The notes under the pieces are model-generated. The model searched no databases and was not told the origin of the DNA. It was given only the letters and a program-made list of their open reading frames with translations. A stretch of 37,911 nt of DNA from Holosporaceae bacterium (GTDB taxonomy: Bacteria > Pseudomonadota > Alphaproteobacteria > UBA3830). The DNA is taken from positions 1 to 37,911 of the forward strand of contig JAISMS010000057.1 of assembly GCA_031276565.1 (NCBI GenBank), given 5' to 3'. The position numbers were made by a program, and so were the translations under genes. Positions 27,244 through 36,073 of the stretch are shown here, in pieces; within the stretch, counting starts at the first letter, position 1; the number at the start of each line of letters is the position of its first letter.

Positions 27244-27532
27244 GAATAACTCCTAAACTGTAGTCCGCGGGCGGATTATATTGCCTTTTTTCGGTTAATT
27301 CAAATTTAAAGGTAAAGAGCTCAAATATTTTTCGGATTCTTATTTCGAGGGAGAGAACGGCGGTCTTTCCGGAAGTCGTTTTTGTTTGCCCGGATCCGCG
27401 AACGTGGGGGTAATGTAGGGAGGGATTATTGGCAGTAATTATTTTTATAAAAACAGTAAAATTATGGTAATATATCTACATATACATTATATAATACCAA
27501 TAGATTGTTTTTTAAATGCAAAGGAGGGCAAA

Positions 27533-28042
27533 ATGAAAAAAATGTTGACAATAATTGTGGCAGTGCCGTTGTCGACGGTCTCGGGTATGATCGATTTATC
27601 CCGCGCTTCGAAAGCGAACAACGGCTGTGAAGAATTATTTTATGATATTTTGGCCGAGGAGTTTCGATCTCCGAAAAAAAGTAATCGCTCCGGATCCGGC
27701 GGTGCGGCCAGACGGCCAAACTACGGCGAAGAGTTGATTGCCGCAATGTCCGACAATCAGTCGAATGATGAACGGATTCAAGCGTTTTTCGACGATATCG
27801 TTTTCGAAAAAAACGCCCGTAAGACGGATAAACGGCGGAGCGACGGCGAAGAGCTGCTTTTCGTGATGTCCGACCGATCGGAAGAGGAGCGGGTCGAACC
27901 GATTATCGACGGGATTATTTCCGAAGGAAAAAAACAAGAGGCGGAGTTCCGGCAACCGCAATCTCTTCCCGTAAAGAATTCGAGATTCAGGATCAGGAGA
28001 GTGCCCGTTTCGGATAAAGACAAATTATCCGGAGGCTTTTAA
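27533..28042 (+). CDS. Small secreted protein with a repeated (D/Y)GEELxxxMSD... motif
   Basis: Shine-Dalgarno aaaggagggc before ATG at 27533; signal peptide; YGEELIAAMSDNQSNDERIQAFFDDIVFEK and DGEELLFVMSDRSEEERVEPIIDGIISEGK. Confidence 0.6.
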   Translation: MKKMLTIIVAVPLSTVSGMIDLSRASKANNGCEELFYDILAEEFRSPKKSNRSGSGGAARRPNYGEELIAAMSDNQSNDERIQAFFDDIVFEKNARKTDKRRSDGEELLFVMSDRSEEERVEPIIDGIISEGKKQEAEFRQPQSLPVKNSRFRIRRVPVSDKDKLSGGF

Positions 28043-28064
28043 AAAGATCCGGGTTAATGACGGT

Positions 28065-28751
28065 TCAGATTATTCCCTGTTCCTTGAGTGAAACCGTTCC
28101 GGTTTTACTTATGATAATGTGATCCAGCAGGACTATGTCCAATTTTCCGACGATGTCGCTAATCATTTTGGTCATTATTATATCCTGCTTCGAGGGTGTG
28201 GGGTCTCCGCTCGGATGATTGTGCACCATAATTATTGCGCCGGCTCCGTGTTCCAGAGCTCTTTGTACGATTTCCCGCGGATAAACGGCGGTGTTGTTTA
28301 CGGTTCCCTCCTGCATGATCTCTTCGGAAATCAATTTGTTTCTGTTGTTGAGAAACATAACCCGCAGCTGTTCCTTTTTAGCCTGCCCCAGGGCGTTCTT
28401 ATAATAGTCGACGACATGGGCGGCAGACATTACGGCTGCGGATTCGGAGATTTTTTCCAGCAGCATTCGATTGGAAATTTCATGCACCAGAGAAAGAAGG
28501 ATTGCGGTTGATTCTCCGACGCCGTTGACTTTTTTCAGATCGCCGCGATCCGCCGAGATCATTTCTTTCAGAGATTTAAAGCGGTGCAGCAGGGCTTTGG
28601 CCGTCGGTTTGGTATCTTTTCGGAGAAACGCATAAAACAACAGCATTTCCAGCAATTCATGATTCGATATGCTCTTCGGGTCTGACAGGAATTTGTTTCG
28701 CAGTCTTTGTCTGTGCCCCGAATAATGAGGTTTTTCATTCGGCGACTGCAT
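28065..28751 (-). CDS. radC: RadC-family JAB-domain protein
   Basis: HRQRLRNKFL..., GVGESTAILL, VHNHPSGDPTPSKQDI, LLDHIIIS. Confidence 0.93.
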   Translation of the reverse strand: MQSPNEKPHYSGHRQRLRNKFLSDPKSISNHELLEMLLFYAFLRKDTKPTAKALLHRFKSLKEMISADRGDLKKVNGVGESTAILLSLVHEISNRMLLEKISESAAVMSAAHVVDYYKNALGQAKKEQLRVMFLNNRNKLISEEIMQEGTVNNTAVYPREIVQRALEHGAGAIIMVHNHPSGDPTPSKQDIIMTKMISDIVGKLDIVLLDHIIISKTGTVSLKEQGII

Positions 28752-29553
28752 GATAAGGCCTGTCCGACCCGTTTGCGGAGAGCGTAAAGATTTCGCAGCC
28801 GTCTTCGGTGACTCCTACCGTATGTTCAAATTGGGACGACAGCGACCGATCGGCCGTAATGACGGTCCAGCCGTCCGGCAACAGCTTTGTTTTGTATCCG
28901 CCGGAATTTATCATCGGTTCGACGGTGAACACATGCCCCGGTTCCAGCATCAATCCGGTTCCCGGGGTTCCGAAATGCAGAACTACCGGTTCGTCGTGAT
29001 AAATCCGTCCGATTCCGTGGCCGCAATAATCTCTGACCACCGAAAATCTCTTTAATTCTGCGCGGGTTTGTATGGCGTTTCCTATGTCTCCCAGGCGTAT
29101 TCCGGGTTTTATGAGATTTATGCCCGCCATCATGGCTTCGTAGGTTGTGTCGATCAGCTCTTTGGCTTTGGAGGATATTTCCCCCACCGCATACATTCTG
29201 CTGGTGTCTCCGTACCAACCCTCTGAAATGACGGCAACGTCGATGTTTAAGATATCTCCGTCGTTTAATTTTCTTTCGGACGGAATTCCGTGGCAGATAA
29301 CGTGGTTAACCGAAATGCAAACGGACTTGGGATAGCCGTTATAGCCCAGGGAGGCGGGAACGGCTCCGTGTTTTACGATCTCTTCGTGACACAATTCATC
29401 GAGCTCAAGAGTCGTAACTCCTTTCCGAACAAAGGGGGCGATGTAATCCAAAATATGAGCGGCCAAAGCGCCGGCTTTTCTGAGACCGACGAAATCTTTT
29501 CGGGAATATATTCTGCATTTTTGAGACACTGATAACTCCGATCCGTAATACAA
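28735..29553 (-). CDS. map: Type I methionine aminopeptidase
   Basis: GYNGYPKSVCISVNHVICHGIP, LNIDVAVISEGWYGDTSRMY, YCGHGIGRIYHDEPVV, FTVEPMI, SSQFEHTVGVTEDGCEIFT. Confidence 0.96.
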   Translation of the reverse strand: MYYGSELSVSQKCRIYSRKDFVGLRKAGALAAHILDYIAPFVRKGVTTLELDELCHEEIVKHGAVPASLGYNGYPKSVCISVNHVICHGIPSERKLNDGDILNIDVAVISEGWYGDTSRMYAVGEISSKAKELIDTTYEAMMAGINLIKPGIRLGDIGNAIQTRAELKRFSVVRDYCGHGIGRIYHDEPVVLHFGTPGTGLMLEPGHVFTVEPMINSGGYKTKLLPDGWTVITADRSLSSQFEHTVGVTEDGCEIFTLSANGSDRPYHAVAE

Positions 29554-29643
29554 AAGACCATCTTAATTTATCACCAAAAGCTGTTTTGTGTATATGCCCG
29601 AAAGAAATTAAGAGAGGAAATGTCGACGAGGTCTTGGCTTCAT

Positions 29644-29850
29644 CTATGATTGCGAGTAAATACCGGAACGGGCTTCTTTTCCGTTTTGTATTTTTTTCAG
29701 GTACAGGGCTCTTCTGGAACTCAGCAGTTCATTCTTACAATTTTTCAGTTTCTGAACTTCCTTGACGTCGTCTTTATCCAGTATCATAATAGCGCCGAGC
29801 TTTATTTCAACCAAATCGATCAATATATCTAAGGATTGTTTTGATAACAT
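29644..29850 (-). CDS. Small conserved-looking protein of unknown function
   Basis: ATG at 29850: MLSKQSLDILIDLVEIKLGAIMILDKDDVKEVQKLKNCKNELLSSRRAL; compact coding-like composition. Confidence 0.45.
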   Translation of the reverse strand: MLSKQSLDILIDLVEIKLGAIMILDKDDVKEVQKLKNCKNELLSSRRALYLKKIQNGKEARSGIYSQS

Positions 29851-29913
29851 GCTATGTCCGGTCCCGATCGAAACACGCACATAATAGCGGAGCAGTTTTA
29901 AAAAAACATTAAA

Positions 29914-30429
29914 ATGACGGAATTTTTTATAAAAAATCTCGAAGAAACGGATCTCGGAAAATTGACGGCCGCCGGATTAACGGCGATCGGGCTGGATATC
30001 GGAGATAAGACTGTCGGAGTGGCCGTTTCCGACGACAGAATCAAAATAGCCGGAGGCGTCGGCGTGATTTCGAGAAAAGGAACGGGCGCGGATTTTGAAC
30101 TTCTCGCGGGTATGATCGAAAATCTCAAAGCCGGTCTGATAATTTTCGGCTGGCCTCTTCAAACGAACGGATTGCCGGGACAGCAGTGCGAGAAAGTTCT
30201 GGAATTTGTGCGGAGGTTATCCGAATATACGAAGGCGGACTTCGCGAAATGGGATGAAAGATTTTCCACAAAAGCGGTGAACAATGTGATGATTCAAGCC
30301 GACATGTCCCGCAAAAAACGCGCTAAGGTCACGGATAAAGCCGCCGCCGTTTATATTTTACAGGGAGCGATTGATTTTATGAACTGCACGGGTTTTCGCA
30401 GACAATTCGACTCCGCAGGAAAAAATTAA
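29914..30429 (+). CDS. ruvX: YqgF/RuvX family putative Holliday-junction resolvase
   Basis: AIGLDIGDKTVGVAVSD, LIIFGWPLQTNGLPG, WDERFSTKAV, KVTDKAAAVYILQGAID. Confidence 0.93.
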   Translation: MTEFFIKNLEETDLGKLTAAGLTAIGLDIGDKTVGVAVSDDRIKIAGGVGVISRKGTGADFELLAGMIENLKAGLIIFGWPLQTNGLPGQQCEKVLEFVRRLSEYTKADFAKWDERFSTKAVNNVMIQADMSRKKRAKVTDKAAAVYILQGAIDFMNCTGFRRQFDSAGKN

Positions 30430-30477
30430 AACCCGCGGACAAAACATGGACGCAATCGTTGCGGCTTTGCAATTTGA

Positions 30478-30483
30478 TATAAT
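30478..30483 (+). promoter_or_regulatory. Candidate -10 box (tataat) upstream of vgrG
   Basis: ctttgcaatttgatataattttag; no good -35 at 16-18 bp. Confidence 0.35.
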
Positions 30484-30521
30484 TTTAGTTATGATTTCCG
30501 CGGGAAATTGACGGGGATCGG

Positions 30522-32663
30522 GTGCCTTCTGTTCTGCACAATCAGGATAAACTGCTGGCGAAGCTCACCACTTCTTTCGGCGACGACGTTGTTTTAAAAT
30601 CTCTGACCGGTCGGGAAGCAATTTCCGAGCCGTTCGAATTCAGATTGGTTTTTTCTTCAAAAGACAGCGGGATTGATCCGGAAAAGGCTTTGGGCTCCAA
30701 GATAAACATCGCCTTTAAGTCCGATGCTCAGGAACGTCACATAGACGGCATAATTACGGAATTTTCTCAAATGGCCACGGCCAATAAGGGAGACACCTAC
30801 GTAACGGAATACGCCGCAGTCGTCAGACCGAACCTCTGGCTCCTGACATTGGATAATGATTGTGTAATTTTTCAAAATAAAACGGCTTCGGACATAATAA
30901 ATAAGGTTTTGAAAGACGGCGGCGTCACCGATATAGACGATAAAGTGAAATCCTGCGGAAAGGGCGAAAGGGAGTATTGCGTACAATACGCGGAAAGCAG
31001 CTTTAATTTTGTCTCACGCTTGATGGAAGACGAGGGAATATTTTACTTTTTCGATCATGCGGAAAATAAACATACCATGGTGTTGGGCGACGCGTCCGAC
31101 GCCCATGCGGAAATCCCGACCGGGTCAAAGGTCGAATTTTTTCGGGGAATTAACAGCGTATGTCCTCTGGGAAGGATCTTCGACACCGGCATGACCACGA
31201 CCGTCAATACCGGCGGATACTCTGCGGCAGACTATAATTATACGCTTTCCCAGACGAAGCTTTTCAGTAAATTGGACACAAAATGGAAGGGGCAGACATT
31301 TTACGAATATCCCGGAGGGTTCGGCAAGGCCAAAGAGGGAGATGATTTATCCAAGTTGCGGGTTCAATTATTTGAGTTTAACCACTGTCTGTTATCCGCT
31401 TTTTCAACGGCGGTCAGTTTAACTCCCGGATTTCTGTTTCAGATTACCGACCACCACGTGGATAAATTCAATAAAGAATATGTGGTTTATGATCTGGAGC
31501 ATTTCTACGACTATGCCAAATCTTCCGGATTCATATATAAAAATCGCGTACGGGCATTCGTGAAGGGGACGGAATTTCGTCCTCCGAGAAAAACTCCGAA
31601 ACCGCGCATACACGGTACCCAGACGGCGGTTGTCACCTGTCCGTCCGGGGAGGAGATATTCAGAAACGAACACTGCTGCGTGAAGGTTCATTTTCACTGG
31701 GATCAGCTGGGTAAGAATGACGAAAAAGATTCCTGCTGGATCAGAGTGGCACAATTGCTGGCCGGCAGCGGATGGGGAGGAGTTTTTATTCCCAGAATCG
31801 GGCAGGAGGTGGTGGTTTCTTTCCTGGAAGGAGATCCGGACAGGCCTTTGATCGTCGGTTGCGTCTATAACGACTACTATATGCCGGCCTACAGCGATAA
31901 AGAGGCCTCCAAGTCTTCCTTAAAAACGGTCAGCTTCAAGAATGATAAGGGATTCAACGAAGTCAGGTTCGATGACGAAAAGGATAAGGAAGAAATATAC
32001 GTCCATGCCCAAAAAGACGTGTACATAGATATCAAAAATTCCAGAAAGACGGAAATAGAGGAGGGGGACGAAACTCTTGATTTGTTTAAAGGTTCCCGAA
32101 CCGTTACCCTGAAAGCTTCCGGCGACGGTCCGGCCAATCATTCGCTGATTTTAAAAAAGGGCGACCAAAATGTGGAGCTTACGGAGGGAAATCTCAGTTA
32201 CACCATAACGAAGGGCGACAGCGTCATTAAGCTGGATAAGGGGGACTGTTCCGTAACCCTCGGCAAGGGAAATATGAAGTACGAAGTTACCGGGGACTAT
32301 ACGCTGACCGTATCCGGTAATCTTACCATAAAGGCGGACGGGGATATTTCCATCGAAGCCGGCAAAGGAATTAAGTTGAAATCCGGACAGGACACCGTAG
32401 CTGAGGCCGGCACGGCATTTAAAATAAAAGGCGGCACCGATTTCAAGGCGGAAGCCGGTACGGCGCTTACTCTTAAGTCCGGCACCGATTTTAAGGCGGA
32501 AGCCGGCACGGCGATGAGTTTGAAATCCTCGCTTGACCTTAAGGCCGAAGGGCAGGTGTCGGTCAAAGTCGCCGGGGCTATGGTGGAGGTGGCCGGAACC
32601 GGCACGGCGAAGGTGTCCGCTCCCATGATCACGATAGGAGGAGGTATGTTAAAACTTGGATAA
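30522..32663 (+). CDS. vgrG: Type VI secretion VgrG/TssI-like spike protein (GTG start)
   Basis: LTGREAISEPFEFRL...HIDGIITEFSQ...YCVQYAESSFNFVSRLMEDEGIFYFFDH...HCCVKVHFHWDQLGKNDEKDSCWIRVAQLLAGSGWGGVFIPRIGQEVVVSFLEGDPDRPLIVGCVYN. Confidence 0.96.
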   Translation: MPSVLHNQDKLLAKLTTSFGDDVVLKSLTGREAISEPFEFRLVFSSKDSGIDPEKALGSKINIAFKSDAQERHIDGIITEFSQMATANKGDTYVTEYAAVVRPNLWLLTLDNDCVIFQNKTASDIINKVLKDGGVTDIDDKVKSCGKGEREYCVQYAESSFNFVSRLMEDEGIFYFFDHAENKHTMVLGDASDAHAEIPTGSKVEFFRGINSVCPLGRIFDTGMTTTVNTGGYSAADYNYTLSQTKLFSKLDTKWKGQTFYEYPGGFGKAKEGDDLSKLRVQLFEFNHCLLSAFSTAVSLTPGFLFQITDHHVDKFNKEYVVYDLEHFYDYAKSSGFIYKNRVRAFVKGTEFRPPRKTPKPRIHGTQTAVVTCPSGEEIFRNEHCCVKVHFHWDQLGKNDEKDSCWIRVAQLLAGSGWGGVFIPRIGQEVVVSFLEGDPDRPLIVGCVYNDYYMPAYSDKEASKSSLKTVSFKNDKGFNEVRFDDEKDKEEIYVHAQKDVYIDIKNSRKTEIEEGDETLDLFKGSRTVTLKASGDGPANHSLILKKGDQNVELTEGNLSYTITKGDSVIKLDKGDCSVTLGKGNMKYEVTGDYTLTVSGNLTIKADGDISIEAGKGIKLKSGQDTVAEAGTAFKIKGGTDFKAEAGTALTLKSGTDFKAEAGTAMSLKSSLDLKAEGQVSVKVAGAMVEVAGTGTAKVSAPMITIGGGMLKLG
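32406..32549 (+). repeat. Three 48-bp in-frame repeats in the vgrG 3' end
   Basis: AGTAFKIKGGTDFKAE / AGTALTLKSGTDFKAE / AGTAMSLKSSLDLKAE. Confidence 0.85.
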
Positions 32664-33234
32664 TCAAAACGAAGAAGCGGCGATTCGGGAAATTAAAGAC
32701 GATAAAGGTAATTTGCTGAGATCGATTTCTCTTAAAAACGGCGTGCCCGACGGGGAAACCAAGGTTTTCGACGGAGAGGGGCGATTAGCCTGCCGACTGA
32801 CATACGCCGCCGGCGAACTGTCCGGACCGGCGGAGTTTTTTTCGGCCGGAAGTATGCTGATGTCGGCTTCGTTTAAAAACGGCAAGTTGGAAGGGGAGGC
32901 GCTGCTGTTCTCAAACGGTCTGAAAGTGGGTTTGGCAAACTTTAAAAACGGACTTTTCGACGGAAATTTTACGTCCTTCGACAATCACGGCAACGTTATT
33001 CGGATTGCCTCCTATGTTGAAGGAAAACAAAACGGCGACTGCAAATCTTTTTATTCGGACGGAAGCCTGATGGAGGAATCCGTCTATAAAAACAACCTGC
33101 CGGACGGGGAGGTCATAAAGTATTTTCCGAGCGGCAACGTTATGGAGGTGTCCGAGTTTTGCGAAGGAAAGCCCTGCGGATTCATAGACACCTACGATGA
33201 GGACGGCAATTTGAAATCCAGAAAGGAAGCCTGA
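32656..33234 (+). CDS. YwqK/MORN-variant repeat protein (TTG start, overlaps the vgrG stop)
   Basis: Repeats of the form GxPDGExxxFDGxGRLxxxxxYxxGxLxG, e.g. KNGLFDGNFTSFDNHGNVIRIASYVEGKQNGDCKSFYSDGSLMEESVYKNNLPDGE. Confidence 0.8.
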   Translation: MDNQNEEAAIREIKDDKGNLLRSISLKNGVPDGETKVFDGEGRLACRLTYAAGELSGPAEFFSAGSMLMSASFKNGKLEGEALLFSNGLKVGLANFKNGLFDGNFTSFDNHGNVIRIASYVEGKQNGDCKSFYSDGSLMEESVYKNNLPDGEVIKYFPSGNVMEVSEFCEGKPCGFIDTYDEDGNLKSRKEA

Positions 33235-33620
33235 TGGGATTGGGGGTTTGTACGGGAGCGATGTCCATGTGTCCGTTCGGGGCGGCGCCGGGCACTCTGA
33301 GTTTTTTGCCGACCAACATGATTATGGGATCGGCCGGGCCGATGGGCACCTGTATGGACACCGTTCCGTTCCTTAATATCGCTCCGTTCGGAGTTTGCAT
33401 GAGCATGGCCAATCCGACTACGGCTTCCCTGACGGCCGCCGCACTGGGAGTTCTGACTCCCGGGCCATGCATACCGACTCCGGGCGGAACCTGGATACCC
33501 ACAAACCCGATGGTCATGGCCGCCGCCGGCCCGATGTTGACTTCGGATTCCATGCTCATATGTTCCTTCGGGGGAGTAATTAAAATCAACGTCCCGGGAC
33601 AGTTTACCGTTATGATTTGA
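33234..33620 (+). CDS. DUF4280-like (PAAR-like) protein
   Basis: GAMSMCPFGAAPGTL...TCMDTVPFLNIAPFGVCMSMANPTTA...LGVLTPGPCIPTPGGTWIPTNP...SDSMLICSFGGVIKINVPGQ; adjacent to vgrG. Confidence 0.8.
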   Translation: MGLGVCTGAMSMCPFGAAPGTLSFLPTNMIMGSAGPMGTCMDTVPFLNIAPFGVCMSMANPTTASLTAAALGVLTPGPCIPTPGGTWIPTNPMVMAAAGPMLTSDSMLICSFGGVIKINVPGQFTVMI

Positions 33621-33630
33621 AACCGACGGC

Positions 33631-35919
33631 TCAGATGTCGTTCGGGTGATCGGATCTCAAAGTAAAGCTGTTTTGCGGCGAATCGTCGAAGAATTCTTCT
33701 TCCGATCGATTTTTCACCTCTACGGATTTATCGGAAACGGCTTTACATATTCTCGGCAGCCTTATGATGAATTTCGATCCGGCTCCCGGTTCGCTTTCTG
33801 CAGAAATCTGGCCTCCGAGGCATTCCGTGTACTTTTTGGTTAACGATAATCCCAGACCATTGCCGCTGGATTTCTGATTTTCTTCTCCGAATTCAAAGAG
33901 ATGCGCTATTTTATCGCTCTCCATGCCGACTCCGGTGTCTATTACGGAAAACTCCACAAAATCATCTCCGTTTCTGACGGTCGAAGTGACTCTCAGGGTA
34001 ATCTTGCCGAATTCGGTAAATTTGGCCGCGTTGCTCAGCAGATTCAGCAGACATTGTCTTATTTTCGTCGAATCCGAATACATAGTCCCTATATCTTTCG
34101 GATATTCCAGGAAGAGGGAGTTGTTGCCGGCCGCTATGAGCGGCATGGTAACGCCCTCCACGTCTCTGATCAGGTTGGAAATTTCAATGTTTTCAAAAAC
34201 CAGTTGAATTTTTCCGGATTCTATTTTAGAAAGATCAAGAAGTTCGTTGATCAGCGACAACAGATGCTTGGCGGATCCGATGATTTTCTGAAGGTCGTCC
34301 GCAGATACGGTGTCTTTTCTGTCCAAAGCTTCCTCCTTCAGGATTTCGCCGTAGCCGATTATGGCGTTGACGGGAGTCTTGAATTCGTTGCTCATGTTGG
34401 TCAGGAATTTACTCTTCGCCCGGTTGGCTTCGTCGGCTGCGGTTTTTGCATTTTCCAACAGCGCGTTGGATTGCTCCAATTCCTTTGCTTTTACTTCCAG
34501 GTCGGCGGTTCTTTCCGTCACTTGTTTCTCCAGGAGAGCGGCGTTGTTGGCCAGCTTTTTCTCCATTTCCTTTCGATGATTTATATCCAAAACCGCCAAA
34601 ACGACATGTTTTTCATCTTGCATTTCCACCGGGCTTGCCGAACATACGCCCCAGAAGGCGCCGCCCCCGAAGGTTTGCACCAGCACTTCGTAGTTTAAGA
34701 CATTGATATTGGAGGATACGGCGCTGCTGACATAATTTTTATCGTCGTCTTCGACAAACAAATTCCATATGTTTATCGTTTTTAGGGATTCGATATCTAT
34801 TTGAAACAAAGTAATCGCCGAAAGATTTATTTTTGTGATCACTCCGTCCGAATATCTGAATGTGACGATGGCCAGCGGAGTGGAATCCGTGATGGCGTTG
34901 GCGATTTGCAACTGTTCTTTTGTTTTTCCGTAAAACCTCGCCATGAAGGCGCATATAATAAGAACAAATATGAGAATTATCAGAATTCTCAGCTGTATTT
35001 TATTCATCATGTCTTCGGAGAATGCTTCGAGCACGCTGCTGTCGGTTACGACCATCATGAAGAATTCGCTTCCTTTCAGAGTATCCGGTATTTTAATTTT
35101 GTCTTTAAATATTCTGAATTCCAGAGATTCTATTTTTTTAGTGGATAATCCCTCGGGAATGTTCTTCAATTTTTGAGTCAGATGCACGCCCAGCGCCAAC
35201 ACCTGCTTTTTGTTTTTCGTTTCCGTCGGAAGCGAATTAAATGACACGTGTCGCAGACAACTCGGCGAGAGTATATAAAATACTCGCGGGAATATTCCTT
35301 TATACAATTGCGACAGGTATTTTTCGTAGCGATTCCATTTCACCGTCAGTTCGAAAAACAATTTTTTATTTTCCTGAGCCTTTTCTCCTTTTTCTTCATT
35401 TTGCGATTCTTTAGGTTTAGACTTCCAAAGTTTTGCGGCGGTGTATTTCAGCATTATATCGGTATTTTTCTTTTTATCCTCCCGCACTTCTATGCTGTAC
35501 AGGATCTTGTCCCCGAGTTTTGCAAGCTTCTTATCCGTTTCCGTCGGCAGTTCGCCTCCGTGTTCGTTATTGGAACTTCCGAGAAATTTTCCTTTTTCAT
35601 CGTAAACGAATACGGAAACGATGTTTTCATCGTGAGTCACCCAGGACTTCAATTCTTTTTCGAGAAATTCTCTGTTCCCGAAATCGGAGGTCTGCACTTT
35701 GGTCATCAGTTCGTTCAGCTCTTTTACGGTATTTTCGAATTGCAGAGAAATATATTTTGATAAATGTACCCCTTCGGTGTGCGTGAAAGCGTCCACGCAT
35801 TCCAGATAATTGTTTTCAAAGGCCGATCTTATGGTCCAGCCGCCTATAAACAACGGACAGAGAATGAGCGAAAGAATTATGCCCATAAACTTGAAGGTTT
35901 CTAAGATTTTTTTTATCAT
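33631..35919 (-). CDS. Membrane sensor kinase-like protein (periplasmic sensor region, PAS, HisKA-like, HATPase_c) lacking the phospho-acceptor His
   Basis: FLTNMSNEFKTPVNAIIGYGEIL (H-box with N for H), RQCLLNLLSNAAKFTEFG (N box), VIDTGVGM (G1), SSGNGLGLSLTKKY (G2). Confidence 0.9.
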   Translation of the reverse strand: MIKKILETFKFMGIILSLILCPLFIGGWTIRSAFENNYLECVDAFTHTEGVHLSKYISLQFENTVKELNELMTKVQTSDFGNREFLEKELKSWVTHDENIVSVFVYDEKGKFLGSSNNEHGGELPTETDKKLAKLGDKILYSIEVREDKKKNTDIMLKYTAAKLWKSKPKESQNEEKGEKAQENKKLFFELTVKWNRYEKYLSQLYKGIFPRVFYILSPSCLRHVSFNSLPTETKNKKQVLALGVHLTQKLKNIPEGLSTKKIESLEFRIFKDKIKIPDTLKGSEFFMMVVTDSSVLEAFSEDMMNKIQLRILIILIFVLIICAFMARFYGKTKEQLQIANAITDSTPLAIVTFRYSDGVITKINLSAITLFQIDIESLKTINIWNLFVEDDDKNYVSSAVSSNINVLNYEVLVQTFGGGAFWGVCSASPVEMQDEKHVVLAVLDINHRKEMEKKLANNAALLEKQVTERTADLEVKAKELEQSNALLENAKTAADEANRAKSKFLTNMSNEFKTPVNAIIGYGEILKEEALDRKDTVSADDLQKIIGSAKHLLSLINELLDLSKIESGKIQLVFENIEISNLIRDVEGVTMPLIAAGNNSLFLEYPKDIGTMYSDSTKIRQCLLNLLSNAAKFTEFGKITLRVTSTVRNGDDFVEFSVIDTGVGMESDKIAHLFEFGEENQKSSGNGLGLSLTKKYTECLGGQISAESEPGAGSKFIIRLPRICKAVSDKSVEVKNRSEEEFFDDSPQNSFTLRSDHPNDI

Positions 35920-36073
35920 TGTGCACCTAACACAAAAAACAACGCTCTAATCCTAACAGTCTAAGATTACTATTTTGTAAAGATTATATATAAAAATAAC
36001 GGAAATTTCATTATATCATCCGTCGTTTTTTCCTTCGACGGAGGAGCGCATCGGCGGTGGAACAAAAACCTCT

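Noticed and set aside
33646-34698. Plus-strand ORFs opposite the kinase gene
   Set aside because: Shadow frames of the kinase; no supporting motifs.
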